From Chryseobacterium aquifrigidense (GTDB lineage: Bacteria; Bacteroidota; Bacteroidia; Flavobacteriales; Weeksellaceae): DNA of 64,000 nucleotides. Location: NCBI RefSeq assembly GCF_006716485.1, contig NZ_VFPD01000003.1, positions 296,957 through 360,956 on the forward strand, given 5' to 3'. The number at the start of each line of letters is the position of its first letter. Position 1 is the stretch's first letter. The notes below the pieces were generated by a model. The model was not told the DNA's origin and searched no databases. It worked only from the letters and a program-made list of their open reading frames with translations. Of the stretch, positions 6,737 through 15,489 are shown in pieces. The position numbers and the translations under genes were made by a program.

Positions 6737-7407
6737 AAGACTTAACGCAAACTTTTGAATATTTAAAACAGTTTTTAACCGAAGAAAGACTCCAGAAAAT
6801 TGAACATTTTTCCCGGGAAAGTTCAGATTTTGTACTTCCGGTAGTAGAAGATATCTACCAGTTTAGAAATGCTGCTGCCATTGTACGTTCTGTGGAAGCC
6901 TGTGGTTTCCATAAAGTAGTGGCTTTGCAGGAAGAATACAGTTTTGAACCTAATCTTCGTGTAACAAAAGGAGCAGATACCTGGGTTGAGGTAGAAAAAC
7001 TTCCCCGAAATATGGAATCTTTCCGGAATATTAAAGACCGGGGATATAAAATAGTGGTTGTTTCACTGGAAAAGAACGCTAAAATGTTACCTGAGTATGA
7101 AATAACAGAGCCCATTGCTTTGGTTTTCGGAACTGAAATGGAGGGCGTTTCCCAGGAGATTTTAGATTTTGCCGATGAGACACTGGCTATTCCCATGTAT
7201 GGTTTTACCAGAAGTTTCAACGTTTCTGTAGCCGCATCCATTTGTATGTATGAACTGAAACAAAAGCTGATAAAGTCTGGGATTGATTATAAACTGAATG
7301 AAGAAAAACTTTTAAGGATGCAAATCCTTTGGGCAGTAAATTCAATAAGAAGCGGGCAGCAGATTTTTGAAAAATACCTGAAAGAAAATAATATTGACTG
7401 GAAATAA
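6727..7407 (+). CDS. trmH: TrmH-family tRNA/rRNA 2'-O-methyltransferase
   Basis: A SPOUT-class enzyme expected to methylate the ribose of a guanosine, as TrmH does at G18 of tRNA. The three family motifs are present: N48-x5-R54 (motif 1), FGTEMEG (134-140, motif 2) and IPMYGFTRSFNVSVAAS (155-171, motif 3). A C-terminal helical extension continues to residue 226, typical of TrmH itself rather than the RlmB type. The start at 6727 (MRMKDL) overlaps a small upstream frame; an alternative is ATG 6733. It converges on rsmE with a strong terminator between. Confidence 0.88.
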   Translation: MRMKDLTQTFEYLKQFLTEERLQKIEHFSRESSDFVLPVVEDIYQFRNAAAIVRSVEACGFHKVVALQEEYSFEPNLRVTKGADTWVEVEKLPRNMESFRNIKDRGYKIVVVSLEKNAKMLPEYEITEPIALVFGTEMEGVSQEILDFADETLAIPMYGFTRSFNVSVAASICMYELKQKLIKSGIDYKLNEEKLLRMQILWAVNSIRSGQQIFEKYLKENNIDWK

Positions 7408-7418
7408 GATTCAGAAAT

Positions 7419-7449
7419 AAAAAGAGAAGATTCAATGTCTTCTCTTTTT
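7419..7449. terminator. Bidirectional terminator between trmH and rsmE
   Basis: A perfect 12-bp stem (AAAAAGAGAAGA/TCTTCTCTTTTT) with a 7-base loop. It ends 6 bases before the rsmE stop codon. Confidence 0.85.
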
Positions 7450-7454
7450 GGTTT

Positions 7455-8150
7455 TTATATCATATTATAATAATTCCAGGCTGCTACAAAAACACCAGCT
7501 GTTTCTGTTCTGAGCCTTTGATTTCCCAGTGATACTGCTCTCACTTTATTTTCTGCCAGAAAAGCAATCTCCTTTTCAGAAAAATCACCTTCAGGGCCTA
7601 TTAAAAAGGTAAGTTGCTGCAGTTGTGGAATGTTTTTAAGATCAATTCTTTCCAGATTCTCATGACAATGCGCTACAAAAGTATGTTCCGGATCAATATT
7701 TTTCAGAAAATCACTTAGTTTTACAGCATCGTTGATCACCGGAAAATGAAATCTCAGGCTTTGTTTAGATGCTGCAACAGCTTGTTTCCTGATTTTATCG
7801 ATGTTGATGTTTTTGCGCTCTGTTTTCTCAGTAACAATAATGCTTATTTCCGAGATCCCCATTTCCACTGCTTTTTCCACAAAAAACTCGATTCTGTCAA
7901 TATTCTTGGTAGGAGCAATCGCGATATGAAGCTTAGGGTTGAATTCCGGCAGATTTTCTTTGATCTCAGAAACTTCAATTCCGGCTTTCTTGCCTTCTAT
8001 AACAAGTTTTCCGGATGCCAGTTTTCCACTTCCATCCGTCACATGAATATTTTCTCCATCTCTCATGCGAAGAACTTTCACGATATGCTGCTGTTCCTCG
8101 TCATTGATGATAACTTTCCGATCTGTTATTTCTCCGTAAAATAGTTTCAT
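7455..8150 (-). CDS. rsmE: 16S rRNA (uracil-1498-N3)-methyltransferase
   Basis: A SPOUT methyltransferase acting on U1498 of 16S rRNA. Visible hallmarks are the PUA-like N-terminus (HIVKVLRMRDGE), the SAM knot segments FLIGPEGDFSEKEI and VSLGNQRLRTETA, and a final helix FVAAWNYY. The start at 8150 is fixed by a 4-base ATGA overlap with the upstream gene and gives 231 aa, normal for the family. A longer in-frame start at 8225 lies inside the upstream gene. It is third in a tsaD - unknown - rsmE operon. Confidence 0.93.
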   Translation of the reverse strand: MKLFYGEITDRKVIINDEEQQHIVKVLRMRDGENIHVTDGSGKLASGKLVIEGKKAGIEVSEIKENLPEFNPKLHIAIAPTKNIDRIEFFVEKAVEMGISEISIIVTEKTERKNINIDKIRKQAVAASKQSLRFHFPVINDAVKLSDFLKNIDPEHTFVAHCHENLERIDLKNIPQLQQLTFLIGPEGDFSEKEIAFLAENKVRAVSLGNQRLRTETAGVFVAAWNYYNMI

Positions 8151-8542
8151 ATATCCTGGCTTATAAATGCAACTCCTGTTTTGATGGTGGTGTAGATGTC
8201 CGTATCGCACTCCCTGTAAGAACACATGTATATTTCTTCTATCCAGATATTATTAATGAAAATCAGATTTAAATATTCCTGTTTTCTCAAATTATTTTTA
8301 ATAGATAAATAATCCCCTTCCTTTGGCGTGTAGGGAAAACTAAAAAGATGTTCAGAATTAATTAGTTTTAAAACTTCATCTTTGATATCCTGAATATATC
8401 CTGTCTCAGAACTTGATGGAAAATAATCTAAAGAAACCTCTGAATTATCATTTTTTCCTGTAATAGTCTCCAGTATCCAGTAATATTTCGAATTCTTTTT
8501 AGAATGAGTTCCCAGTACTTTTTCTTCTAAGAGTATTTTCAT
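8147..8542 (-). CDS. Hypothetical protein (131 aa) between tsaD and rsmE
   Basis: A soluble protein with no family I recognise. It contains a central acidic stretch and a C-terminal half rich in aromatic and Ile residues. It overlaps both neighbours by ATGA (tsaD stop at its start, rsmE start at its stop). It is therefore translated in coupling with two RNA-modification genes, but a link to RNA modification is only contextual. Confidence 0.7.
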   Translation of the reverse strand: MKILLEEKVLGTHSKKNSKYYWILETITGKNDNSEVSLDYFPSSSETGYIQDIKDEVLKLINSEHLFSFPYTPKEGDYLSIKNNLRKQEYLNLIFINNIWIEEIYMCSYRECDTDIYTTIKTGVAFISQDI

Positions 8543-9555
8543 AAATCGTATTTTGCCGTTGCGGAAGTTCTTAAATCGGTAAATTCTCCACGCTCAAACT
8601 TCAGTTTTGCTACCATGGCAATCATGGCTGCATTGTCTGTCGTATATTCAAATTTGGGAATATAAATACTCCAGCCCAGTCTTTCTTTGTTGTCTTCCAT
8701 TGCTTTTCGCAGCGCAGAATTGGCAGATACACCTCCAGCAATCGCCACCTGATTTACATGGAGATCTTTGGCAGCTTTTTCAAGCTTATTCATCAGGATT
8801 TCAATAATTGATTTCTGTACGGAAGCACAAAGGTCATTAAGATTTTCCTTAATAAAATCCGGGTTTTTTCTGACTTCTTTCTGAATGAAATACAATACGG
8901 AAGTTTTAATGCCGCTGAAAGAATAATCGTAGTTTTCCAGCTTCGGTTTGTTGAATGTAAAAGTATCAGGATTTCCTTCTTTGGCAAGCCTGTCAATGAT
9001 TGGTCCGGCCGGGTAATCAAGGTCAAAAATCTTTCCGATTTTATCAAAAGCTTCTCCTGCGGCATCATCAATAGTTTTGCCGATGATTTCCATATCAAAA
9101 TAGTCTTTCACCAATACAATCATGGTATGTCCACCGCTTACGGTAAGGCATAAAAACGGAAAAGTAGGCGGCACAGGATTTGCATCTTCGATGAAATGGG
9201 CCAGAATGTGGGCTTGAAGGTGATTTACTTCTATTAAAGGTACATTCAGGCTCATAGCCAAAGACTTAGCAAATGATGTTCCTACAAGAAGAGATCCTAA
9301 AAGTCCCGGTCCGCGAGTAAATCCTATAGCAGAGATAGCATTTTGTTGTATATTTGCTTTAGAAAAAGATTTTTCAACAACGGGGATAATATTTTGCTGA
9401 TGGGCTCGTGAAGCCAATTCAGGGACAACGCCGCCATATTCTTTGTGGATGGCCTGGTTCGCGGCAATGTTTGAAAGAATAGAATTTCCCTTGATGATAG
9501 CTGCTGAGGTGTCGTCACAGGACGATTCAATACCTAAAATTATAGAGTCGCTCAT
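8539..9555 (-). CDS. tsaD: tRNA N6-adenosine threonylcarbamoyltransferase
   Basis: Transfers the threonylcarbamoyl group to A37 of ANN-decoding tRNAs, working with TsaB, TsaE and TsaC. It is an ASKHA-fold protein. The metal ligands are H112 and H116 in VNHLQAHILAH, the N-terminal phosphate loop is IESSCDDTSAA, and the glycine-rich segments TVSGGHT and AIAGGVSANSALR follow. Length 338 aa is standard. It heads the operon with the 131-aa gene and rsmE. Its start codon lies only 4 bases from the divergent tamB start, so its promoter must lie within tamB codons. Confidence 0.96.
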   Translation of the reverse strand: MSDSIILGIESSCDDTSAAIIKGNSILSNIAANQAIHKEYGGVVPELASRAHQQNIIPVVEKSFSKANIQQNAISAIGFTRGPGLLGSLLVGTSFAKSLAMSLNVPLIEVNHLQAHILAHFIEDANPVPPTFPFLCLTVSGGHTMIVLVKDYFDMEIIGKTIDDAAGEAFDKIGKIFDLDYPAGPIIDRLAKEGNPDTFTFNKPKLENYDYSFSGIKTSVLYFIQKEVRKNPDFIKENLNDLCASVQKSIIEILMNKLEKAAKDLHVNQVAIAGGVSANSALRKAMEDNKERLGWSIYIPKFEYTTDNAAMIAMVAKLKFERGEFTDLRTSATAKYDL

Positions 9556-9559
9556 AATA

Positions 9560-12500
9560 ATGGCAAAGTTAGAGAATAATAACGAGAATGAGAATAAAAA
9601 ATCAGTAGCTGAAAACCTAGGGGATCAGGTACAGAAAACTGTTGAAAATGTAGAGGGAAAAGTACGGGAAACAGTGAAAGAAGCGTCTGAGCTTGCTTCG
9701 GATGCCATACACCATCCTGTGGAAACCGCTGAAGAGTTTGGGAAACAGGCTGTAAAGGACGTTACCAGCTACACATGGTGGGCAAAACTTCTCTTGATTC
9801 TCTTTTGGCTGGGAATTTTCCTGGTGGGTGGAGTGCTTGTTGCCATCAATCTTCCAGTAACCAAAAGATGGGCAGCTGATCAGGCTCTAAAACTTGTTAA
9901 TAATGATTTTAAATCTGATTTTTCTACAGAAAGTGTAGATGTCAATTACTTCGGTGATGTGACAATAAAAGGTTTAAAAGTAAAAGACTATAAAGGATTT
10001 AATTTTATTACAGCCCGCGAGTTTCGTGCCGATTCAGACTGGATTTCTCTGGCAGTAAATGCCATCTCGGGAAGCAGCAATTCTCTAAGCTTTAATTCAC
10101 TGGCTCTTGTGAATGCCGATGTAAAGGTGATTACTTATAAAGGGGACAGTATATCCAATTTTGTCAGATTTGTAGACCTCTTTGACAATGGGAAGAAAAG
10201 AGACCCTAAGAAACCTCCTTTTCAACTAAATTCCAGAATTCAGATCATTGATTCTAAAGTTTCCATTGTTAATGAAAACTCTCCCGGAGAACAGGGAAAA
10301 TGGCTTACCGCAACAAAATTCAACTTAAAAGCACCTAACGTAAAAGTCAACGGACCAAATGTTTCGGCGTTGATCAATAATATGTCATTTGTAACTTCAA
10401 GGTGGGGGAAATCTCACTTTGTGGATACGTTTTCAACAGAACTGTCTCTAACGAAGCAGTTTTTGTCATTAAAAGACCTTACCCTGAATACAGACCATAC
10501 TTTACTTCAGGGAGATATCAAATTTAATCTTCATGACGGATCCTGGGCAGATTTTGCAGACAAAGTACGTTGGGACATGAATATTCAGCAGGGAAGTCAG
10601 CTAAGCGGATATGATATCAGTTATTTTGTAACCAACTGGGATAATATCAAACCTTTCAATCTCTCTGGGGTTATGACTGGTCCGTTGAACAAATTTCATC
10701 TTGAAAATTTTCTGATCAGAAACCCTGATGTGAATATTGCCACCAAAACAATGAAGGTTAATAATTTACTGAAAGGGAATTTTGCTATTGAAACGAAAGA
10801 TCTTTCCGCAGATTTTACCTACAAAGATTTAAAAGCGATGATGCCTTCTTTCATCTCTAAAAAGATGAAGAACTTTGCAGATGATTTTGGAAAACTGAAG
10901 TACAATGGAACGGCAAAAGTGAATCCGGATCAGATCTATGTGGATAATGGTAACTTAATGACAGGAATCGGCCAAGCGAAAATTTCCAAACTTACCCTCA
11001 CAGGCTACAGTACTGCAATGCCAAAATATTCCGGTTATCTGGATGTGAAAGACCTTAATACCTCTGTCATTACAAAGAATAAAGCAGTAGGTTTAATTTC
11101 CGGTAAATTTGACCTTAACGGACAAAGCTTTGATGTTAATACCATGCGTCTGACTACAAAATCACAGATTACAAGCGTTGAGATTATGGATAAAACAATC
11201 AATAATCTTTATCTGGACGGTTTATTGGATCATAAAAAATATAACGGACTCATCACTGTTAATGATGAACAGGCAAAAGCTACAGTCAAAGGATTGATCG
11301 ATTTCAGTACTTCAAGAATCGCTATGGATGTGAATGCTGATGTCACTTATCTGAACATGAATTATTTCACCAATAAACCCGGTACTCAGGTAGTAAGTGG
11401 GCAGGTTGAGGGTAAAATGGCCATGTCTTCTATTAATGATCTTACTTTGGATGTGAATGCCAATAACCTTCACTTTGCTACAGCTACCCAAAAATACAAT
11501 ATTCCGAATGCCAGGTTAAAAACATTTGTTGAAGCGGGCGGCCGTGTGATTGATGTAGATGCTCCGGGAGCTGCTACCGGTAAAATTTCAGGAAAATACA
11601 ATCTTGCAGATCTTGCCGGGATGGTTGAAAATGGAGTAGGGAAAATATTGGTAGGTCCACCTCCGAGAAAATTGTACCGCGGACAGAACTTTGCGTTGAA
11701 GTTCGATGTTCAGCAAGGATTAGTCAATTATTTCTTACCCGAATTGAGATTGCCACAAGGAGCTCTTGTAGAAGGTGAATATGATGGGAACTCAAACAAT
11801 CTGATTCTGAATCTCGATGCGGCATCTTTAAAATATATTATGACCAAGGAGGAAGAAATTACAGACGCTGATCAGGCGCTGGCATCCTCCAATCCTGATT
11901 ATAAAATTAATGACCGTAAGAATCTCAGCAGAGACAGTGCGATGGTGGATAGTGTTAAAATTAGAATTAACACTGGTGACCTTAACCAGCAGTTGTATGC
12001 GAAGATTAACAGAGTCATTTATAATAAAAATGTGATCAAAGATTTTGAGCTTAAAGGGAATAATGAAAATGGAAATACACTTCATTTGGCCACTGTATTT
12101 AAGCATGGAAGTCCTGATGATGAGATCAATGAAAAGCTTAAAGAATATGCCATCAATGTAGATCAGTCTACGGATGCTGCGGGTGATTATGTATTCAGGT
12201 TTGAACCTACCGAGGTAAAATTCAATGAAGTTACCTGGGCGATCGATACAAGTCCTGAACTGAATCACTCTATTACCTACAGAAAGAAAACCGGAGATTT
12301 TGATATCAGGAATCTGAGGGTGTATTCTGATAAAAGTGCTCTGTTTATTAAAGAAGCACAGTTTAAATCAGCAAAAGACTTTTATGTAGACGCGGATATC
12401 AATGATTTTGCCGTAGAAAAACTTCTGGAAATGCAGTCCGGAGGAAATACCATGGATATTAAGGGTCTTGCGAACGGAAGTGTGAAGATCAAAATGGATA

Positions 12501-14350
12501 AAAGTACACTTCAGCCGCTGGTAGATCTTAACATTGATGATATTAAGATGAATGGCAATGATATGGGAGATATCTCTATTTCTGCCACCAACGGTTTCTC
12601 ACTGAATGTGTATGATATTGATGTAAAAGTTCACTCTGCCGGAGTACTTGGAAACAACAGCCTTAATCTGACTGGAACCGTTAATAATAATACCTCTTCG
12701 CCGATTATTGATCTTACAGCAGAAATGCGTGATTTTGATCTGGCATTTACGCAGCAGTTTGTGCAGACTATTTTTGGAAATCTTCGTGGAAAAGCTACCG
12801 GAGATCTTAAAATCAACGGAAAGCTCAGCAATCTGGATTATAGCGGGGATATCGCTTTAAAAGATTTTGGATTAAAACTTTTATTTACCGGGGTGGATTA
12901 TGCATTTGATGATACTGTGATTCAGCTCACCAAAGGGCTTGCCATCCTCAATAATATTGAAGTACACGACGGGAGAACCAATTCCAAAGGGAATATCTCC
13001 GGGGCGATTCAGTTTGAAACCCTTTCTTCAATGGGGGTATCTCTCGTAATGAGAGCAGACAACCTGTTGATGCTGAATACCACACAGAAAGATTTTGACC
13101 TGTTCTGGGGAAGAGTTTATGGACAGGGAGATCTGTACGTAGACGGACCTGTTTCAGGATTAAGCATAACAACGCCTAATATGAAGGCACTTAACGGAAG
13201 TACCTTTACCTTTAATTCCAGCTCCACTTCCAATGTGGAAGAATTTAAAATGCTGAGGTTCCTGAAAGAAGGAAAAGACGGGCTGATTACCCTGGAAGAA
13301 AAGAAAAAGACAGGAGCCAATATGAACATTGACTTCAATCTGGCTGTAGATAAAGGAACTACTGTAAATGTACTGGTAGGGGATGATGTAGGTAATATTA
13401 CGGTAAAAGGATCAGCTGATCCGTTGAGATTCCATATGAACAGACAGGGGAATATTGCCATGAGCGGTACCTATAAAGTAGATAACGGAACATTCGTTTC
13501 TAAGGCTATTCTTAATAAAACCTTCCAGATTGAAAGAAACAGCAGTATCAGATGGGATGGAGATGCCATGAAGCCTATGCTGGATATTAATGCCAACTAC
13601 ATCAGAATGGTATCCAATGCGGGGGAATACCTTAGTATGGGGAAACTACAGCCTATCAGTATTTTGCTGCAGGCCCATATTACCCAGTCGTTGGTAGACC
13701 CGCAGATTGATCTTAATGTGACGGCAATGGATGTATCCAGCCAGGTAAGAGAAACCCTAGCTGCTAAAATGAGCCAGGAAGGAGAGAAAGTGCTCCAGTT
13801 CGGATCTGTATTGCTGTTGAGCACCTTCAACGTATCCAATACTGGTGGATTCGATGTAAATGTAGGAAATGTAGCGGAATCATCAGGATATAATATGCTT
13901 CTGAAGCAGTTGGGATCCGTTCTTAATACAATGAGCAATGAATTCCAGATTGACCTTAATTATGTGAAAGGAGATCAGAACTCGAATTTTGGAGACAGAG
14001 CCAATGCGGGAGTGAGTGTAGCCCTTTCCCCAAGAGTCAATATCAAGACCGGTTTGGGTATTCCGTTATCAAAAACAGATGGTGCACAAAACAATTACCT
14101 TTCCACGGAAGGTTCTGTAGAATATGACTTGTCTAAAAAGAATGACGGTTCATTGGTTATACGTGCTTATTCCAAGCCTACAAACATCGGAATGGTGAGT
14201 ACAAACGGTTCTGCAAATCAAGCCTATGGCGGAGGGGTAGTGTGGAGTAAAAGCTTCAATTCTTTGTTTAAAAAGAAGAAAAAAGACAAAAAAACTTCAG
14301 ACGCGAAAGGTGAAATAAAAACAGATTCTATAAAATCAAATGGTAAATAA
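9560..14350 (+). CDS. tamB: TamB-like inner-membrane AsmA-superfamily protein
   Basis: A 1596-aa envelope protein. Residues 1-70 form a hydrophilic, probably helical cytosolic segment with repeated VE/VRE patterns. A single membrane anchor follows at about 75-97. The rest is a very long beta-rich periplasmic region ending in a DUF490/TamB domain (roughly the last 400 residues, with QPISILLQAHI and SLVDPQIDLNVTAMD). TamB-like proteins form hydrophobic grooves and act in outer-membrane biogenesis or phospholipid transport. I start at ATG 9560 (MAKLEN). A longer frame to 9443 would lie inside tsaD and lacks a sensible N-terminus. No tamA neighbour is visible. Confidence 0.87.
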   Translation: MAKLENNNENENKKSVAENLGDQVQKTVENVEGKVRETVKEASELASDAIHHPVETAEEFGKQAVKDVTSYTWWAKLLLILFWLGIFLVGGVLVAINLPVTKRWAADQALKLVNNDFKSDFSTESVDVNYFGDVTIKGLKVKDYKGFNFITAREFRADSDWISLAVNAISGSSNSLSFNSLALVNADVKVITYKGDSISNFVRFVDLFDNGKKRDPKKPPFQLNSRIQIIDSKVSIVNENSPGEQGKWLTATKFNLKAPNVKVNGPNVSALINNMSFVTSRWGKSHFVDTFSTELSLTKQFLSLKDLTLNTDHTLLQGDIKFNLHDGSWADFADKVRWDMNIQQGSQLSGYDISYFVTNWDNIKPFNLSGVMTGPLNKFHLENFLIRNPDVNIATKTMKVNNLLKGNFAIETKDLSADFTYKDLKAMMPSFISKKMKNFADDFGKLKYNGTAKVNPDQIYVDNGNLMTGIGQAKISKLTLTGYSTAMPKYSGYLDVKDLNTSVITKNKAVGLISGKFDLNGQSFDVNTMRLTTKSQITSVEIMDKTINNLYLDGLLDHKKYNGLITVNDEQAKATVKGLIDFSTSRIAMDVNADVTYLNMNYFTNKPGTQVVSGQVEGKMAMSSINDLTLDVNANNLHFATATQKYNIPNARLKTFVEAGGRVIDVDAPGAATGKISGKYNLADLAGMVENGVGKILVGPPPRKLYRGQNFALKFDVQQGLVNYFLPELRLPQGALVEGEYDGNSNNLILNLDAASLKYIMTKEEEITDADQALASSNPDYKINDRKNLSRDSAMVDSVKIRINTGDLNQQLYAKINRVIYNKNVIKDFELKGNNENGNTLHLATVFKHGSPDDEINEKLKEYAINVDQSTDAAGDYVFRFEPTEVKFNEVTWAIDTSPELNHSITYRKKTGDFDIRNLRVYSDKSALFIKEAQFKSAKDFYVDADINDFAVEKLLEMQSGGNTMDIKGLANGSVKIKMDKSTLQPLVDLNIDDIKMNGNDMGDISISATNGFSLNVYDIDVKVHSAGVLGNNSLNLTGTVNNNTSSPIIDLTAEMRDFDLAFTQQFVQTIFGNLRGKATGDLKINGKLSNLDYSGDIALKDFGLKLLFTGVDYAFDDTVIQLTKGLAILNNIEVHDGRTNSKGNISGAIQFETLSSMGVSLVMRADNLLMLNTTQKDFDLFWGRVYGQGDLYVDGPVSGLSITTPNMKALNGSTFTFNSSSTSNVEEFKMLRFLKEGKDGLITLEEKKKTGANMNIDFNLAVDKGTTVNVLVGDDVGNITVKGSADPLRFHMNRQGNIAMSGTYKVDNGTFVSKAILNKTFQIERNSSIRWDGDAMKPMLDINANYIRMVSNAGEYLSMGKLQPISILLQAHITQSLVDPQIDLNVTAMDVSSQVRETLAAKMSQEGEKVLQFGSVLLLSTFNVSNTGGFDVNVGNVAESSGYNMLLKQLGSVLNTMSNEFQIDLNYVKGDQNSNFGDRANAGVSVALSPRVNIKTGLGIPLSKTDGAQNNYLSTEGSVEYDLSKKNDGSLVIRAYSKPTNIGMVSTNGSANQAYGGGVVWSKSFNSLFKKKKKDKKTSDAKGEIKTDSIKSNGK
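9564..9571 (-). promoter_or_regulatory. -7 box of tsaD inside the first tamB codons
   Basis: The minus strand reads TAACTTTG (TAnnTTTG), 8 bases upstream of the tsaD ATG. It occupies codons 2-4 of tamB. The tsaD leader would be very short. Confidence 0.5.
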
Positions 14351-14432
14351 TTAGAATATTTTAATGATTTTTATCATCTGTGTTAATTATTGTTAATATT
14401 TGATATATATTTTTTAGTTAAATTATTTTTCG

Positions 14433-14440
14433 TAAATTTG
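14433..14440 (+). promoter_or_regulatory. -7 box of the Lrp/AsnC gene
   Basis: TAAATTTG, a perfect TAnnTTTG, 44 bases upstream of the start at 14485. No clear TTG element is seen at the right distance. Confidence 0.55.
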
Positions 14441-14484
14441 CAAAAAATACATAGATTTTTTAAAGAAATTGTAATTTAACTAAT

Positions 14485-14955
14485 ATGAACTATCAACTGG
14501 ACGAAATAGACAAGAAAATTCTTGATTTCTTAGTAGAAAACACAAGAATGCCTTTTACTGAAATTGCAAAGCAGATGGATGTTTCTGCTGGAACAATTCA
14601 CGTAAGAGTGAAAAAGATGGAAGATGCAGGTATTATTTTGGGATCATCTCTTAACATCGATTATGGTAAGCTGGATTATCACTTTACAGCTTTCATAGGT
14701 ATCCTTTTGACAAAATCCAACCGTACTCAGGAAGTATTGAAAGAATTGTCAACAATTCCTAACGTAATCGAGGCTAGCGTTATTTCCGGAAAATATAATA
14801 TTTTCTGTAAAGTAAGAGCGAAGAATACTGATGATGCTAAAAGAATTATTTACCAGATCGACGACATTCAGGATGTAATGAGAACTGAAAGTATGATCTC
14901 TATGGAGGAATTCTTAAGTGACAAAAACAGACTGATCAACGCAATCTCTGTGTAA
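14485..14955 (+). CDS. Lrp/AsnC-family transcriptional regulator
   Basis: A 156-aa regulator. The N-terminal helix-turn-helix covers about residues 4-60 (LDEIDKKILDFL, then TEIAKQMDVSAGTIHVRVKKME). The C-terminal RAM effector domain runs from about 66 to 150. Family members sense amino acids and bind DNA as dimers to octamers. It stands alone between tamB and a small membrane protein with its own promoter and terminator, so the context does not reveal its targets. Confidence 0.9.
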   Translation: MNYQLDEIDKKILDFLVENTRMPFTEIAKQMDVSAGTIHVRVKKMEDAGIILGSSLNIDYGKLDYHFTAFIGILLTKSNRTQEVLKELSTIPNVIEASVISGKYNIFCKVRAKNTDDAKRIIYQIDDIQDVMRTESMISMEEFLSDKNRLINAISV

Positions 14956-14980
14956 GTCAAATTTTAAACGAATAATTATA

Positions 14981-15018
14981 AAAGAACTTATGAAATCTCT
15001 CATAAGTTCTTTATTTTT
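14981..15018 (+). terminator. Terminator of the Lrp/AsnC gene
   Basis: A perfect 13-bp stem (AAAGAACTTATGA/TCATAAGTTCTTT, loop AATCTC) is followed by ATTTTTG. The T tract doubles as the -7 box of the next gene. Confidence 0.85.
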
Positions 15019-15019
15019 G
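15012..15019 (+). promoter_or_regulatory. -7 box directly before the start of the 15025 gene
   Basis: TATTTTTG ends only 5 bases before the ATG at 15025 and is fused to the preceding terminator T tract. If used, the mRNA would be almost leaderless. The same arrangement recurs before recR. Confidence 0.45.
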
Positions 15020-15024
15020 TAGGT

Positions 15025-15402
15025 ATGGAAGAATACAGCTATTTTGACGAAGACCCAAAGAAAGGATGGGGATTTATACTGGCATTTGCAGCCTTGATGT
15101 TGTTTACTGTAATGGGACTTGGTATCGATGTGGATGAATATCTGCAGCATGAATACCTTCAGATTCCAAGGTGGTACTTCTATGTGATTTTTTCTATTGA
15201 TGTACTGATGATGATAGGGCTGGTGCTGATGTTCTTTTACAGAAAAGCAGGAATTTTTATGTTTCCGGCTTTACTGGTGCTGCATTTCTTTATGCACAAC
15301 TACTACCTGTCTACATTTTTGTATACAGATGTTACCAATCTTTTCCTGTTTACAGGCTTCGGAATGCTTGCCATTATCCCGAAATGGAAGTTTTTTAAAT
15401 AA
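15025..15402 (+). CDS. Hypothetical four-helix membrane protein (125 aa)
   Basis: A short acidic N-terminus is followed by about four hydrophobic segments (near residues 15-33, 50-70, 76-95 and 100-118). It has no lipobox or catalytic motif and I do not recognise the family. Small integral membrane proteins of this type are common and uncharacterised in flavobacteria. It is probably monocistronic, bounded by terminators on both sides. Confidence 0.7.
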   Translation: MEEYSYFDEDPKKGWGFILAFAALMLFTVMGLGIDVDEYLQHEYLQIPRWYFYVIFSIDVLMMIGLVLMFFYRKAGIFMFPALLVLHFFMHNYYLSTFLYTDVTNLFLFTGFGMLAIIPKWKFFK

Positions 15403-15428
15403 AACGTAATCAAATACAATAAGATAAC

Positions 15429-15461
15429 AAACCGCTTTTAAATTCAATTTAAAAGCGGTTT
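15429..15461. terminator. Bidirectional terminator
   Basis: A perfect 14-bp stem (AAACCGCTTTTAAA/TTTAAAAGCGGTTT, loop TTCAA) lies between the membrane protein gene and the convergent peptide-maturation operon. Confidence 0.85.
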
Positions 15462-15489
15462 TCAATTAAAACAAGAACAATGAAAAAAA

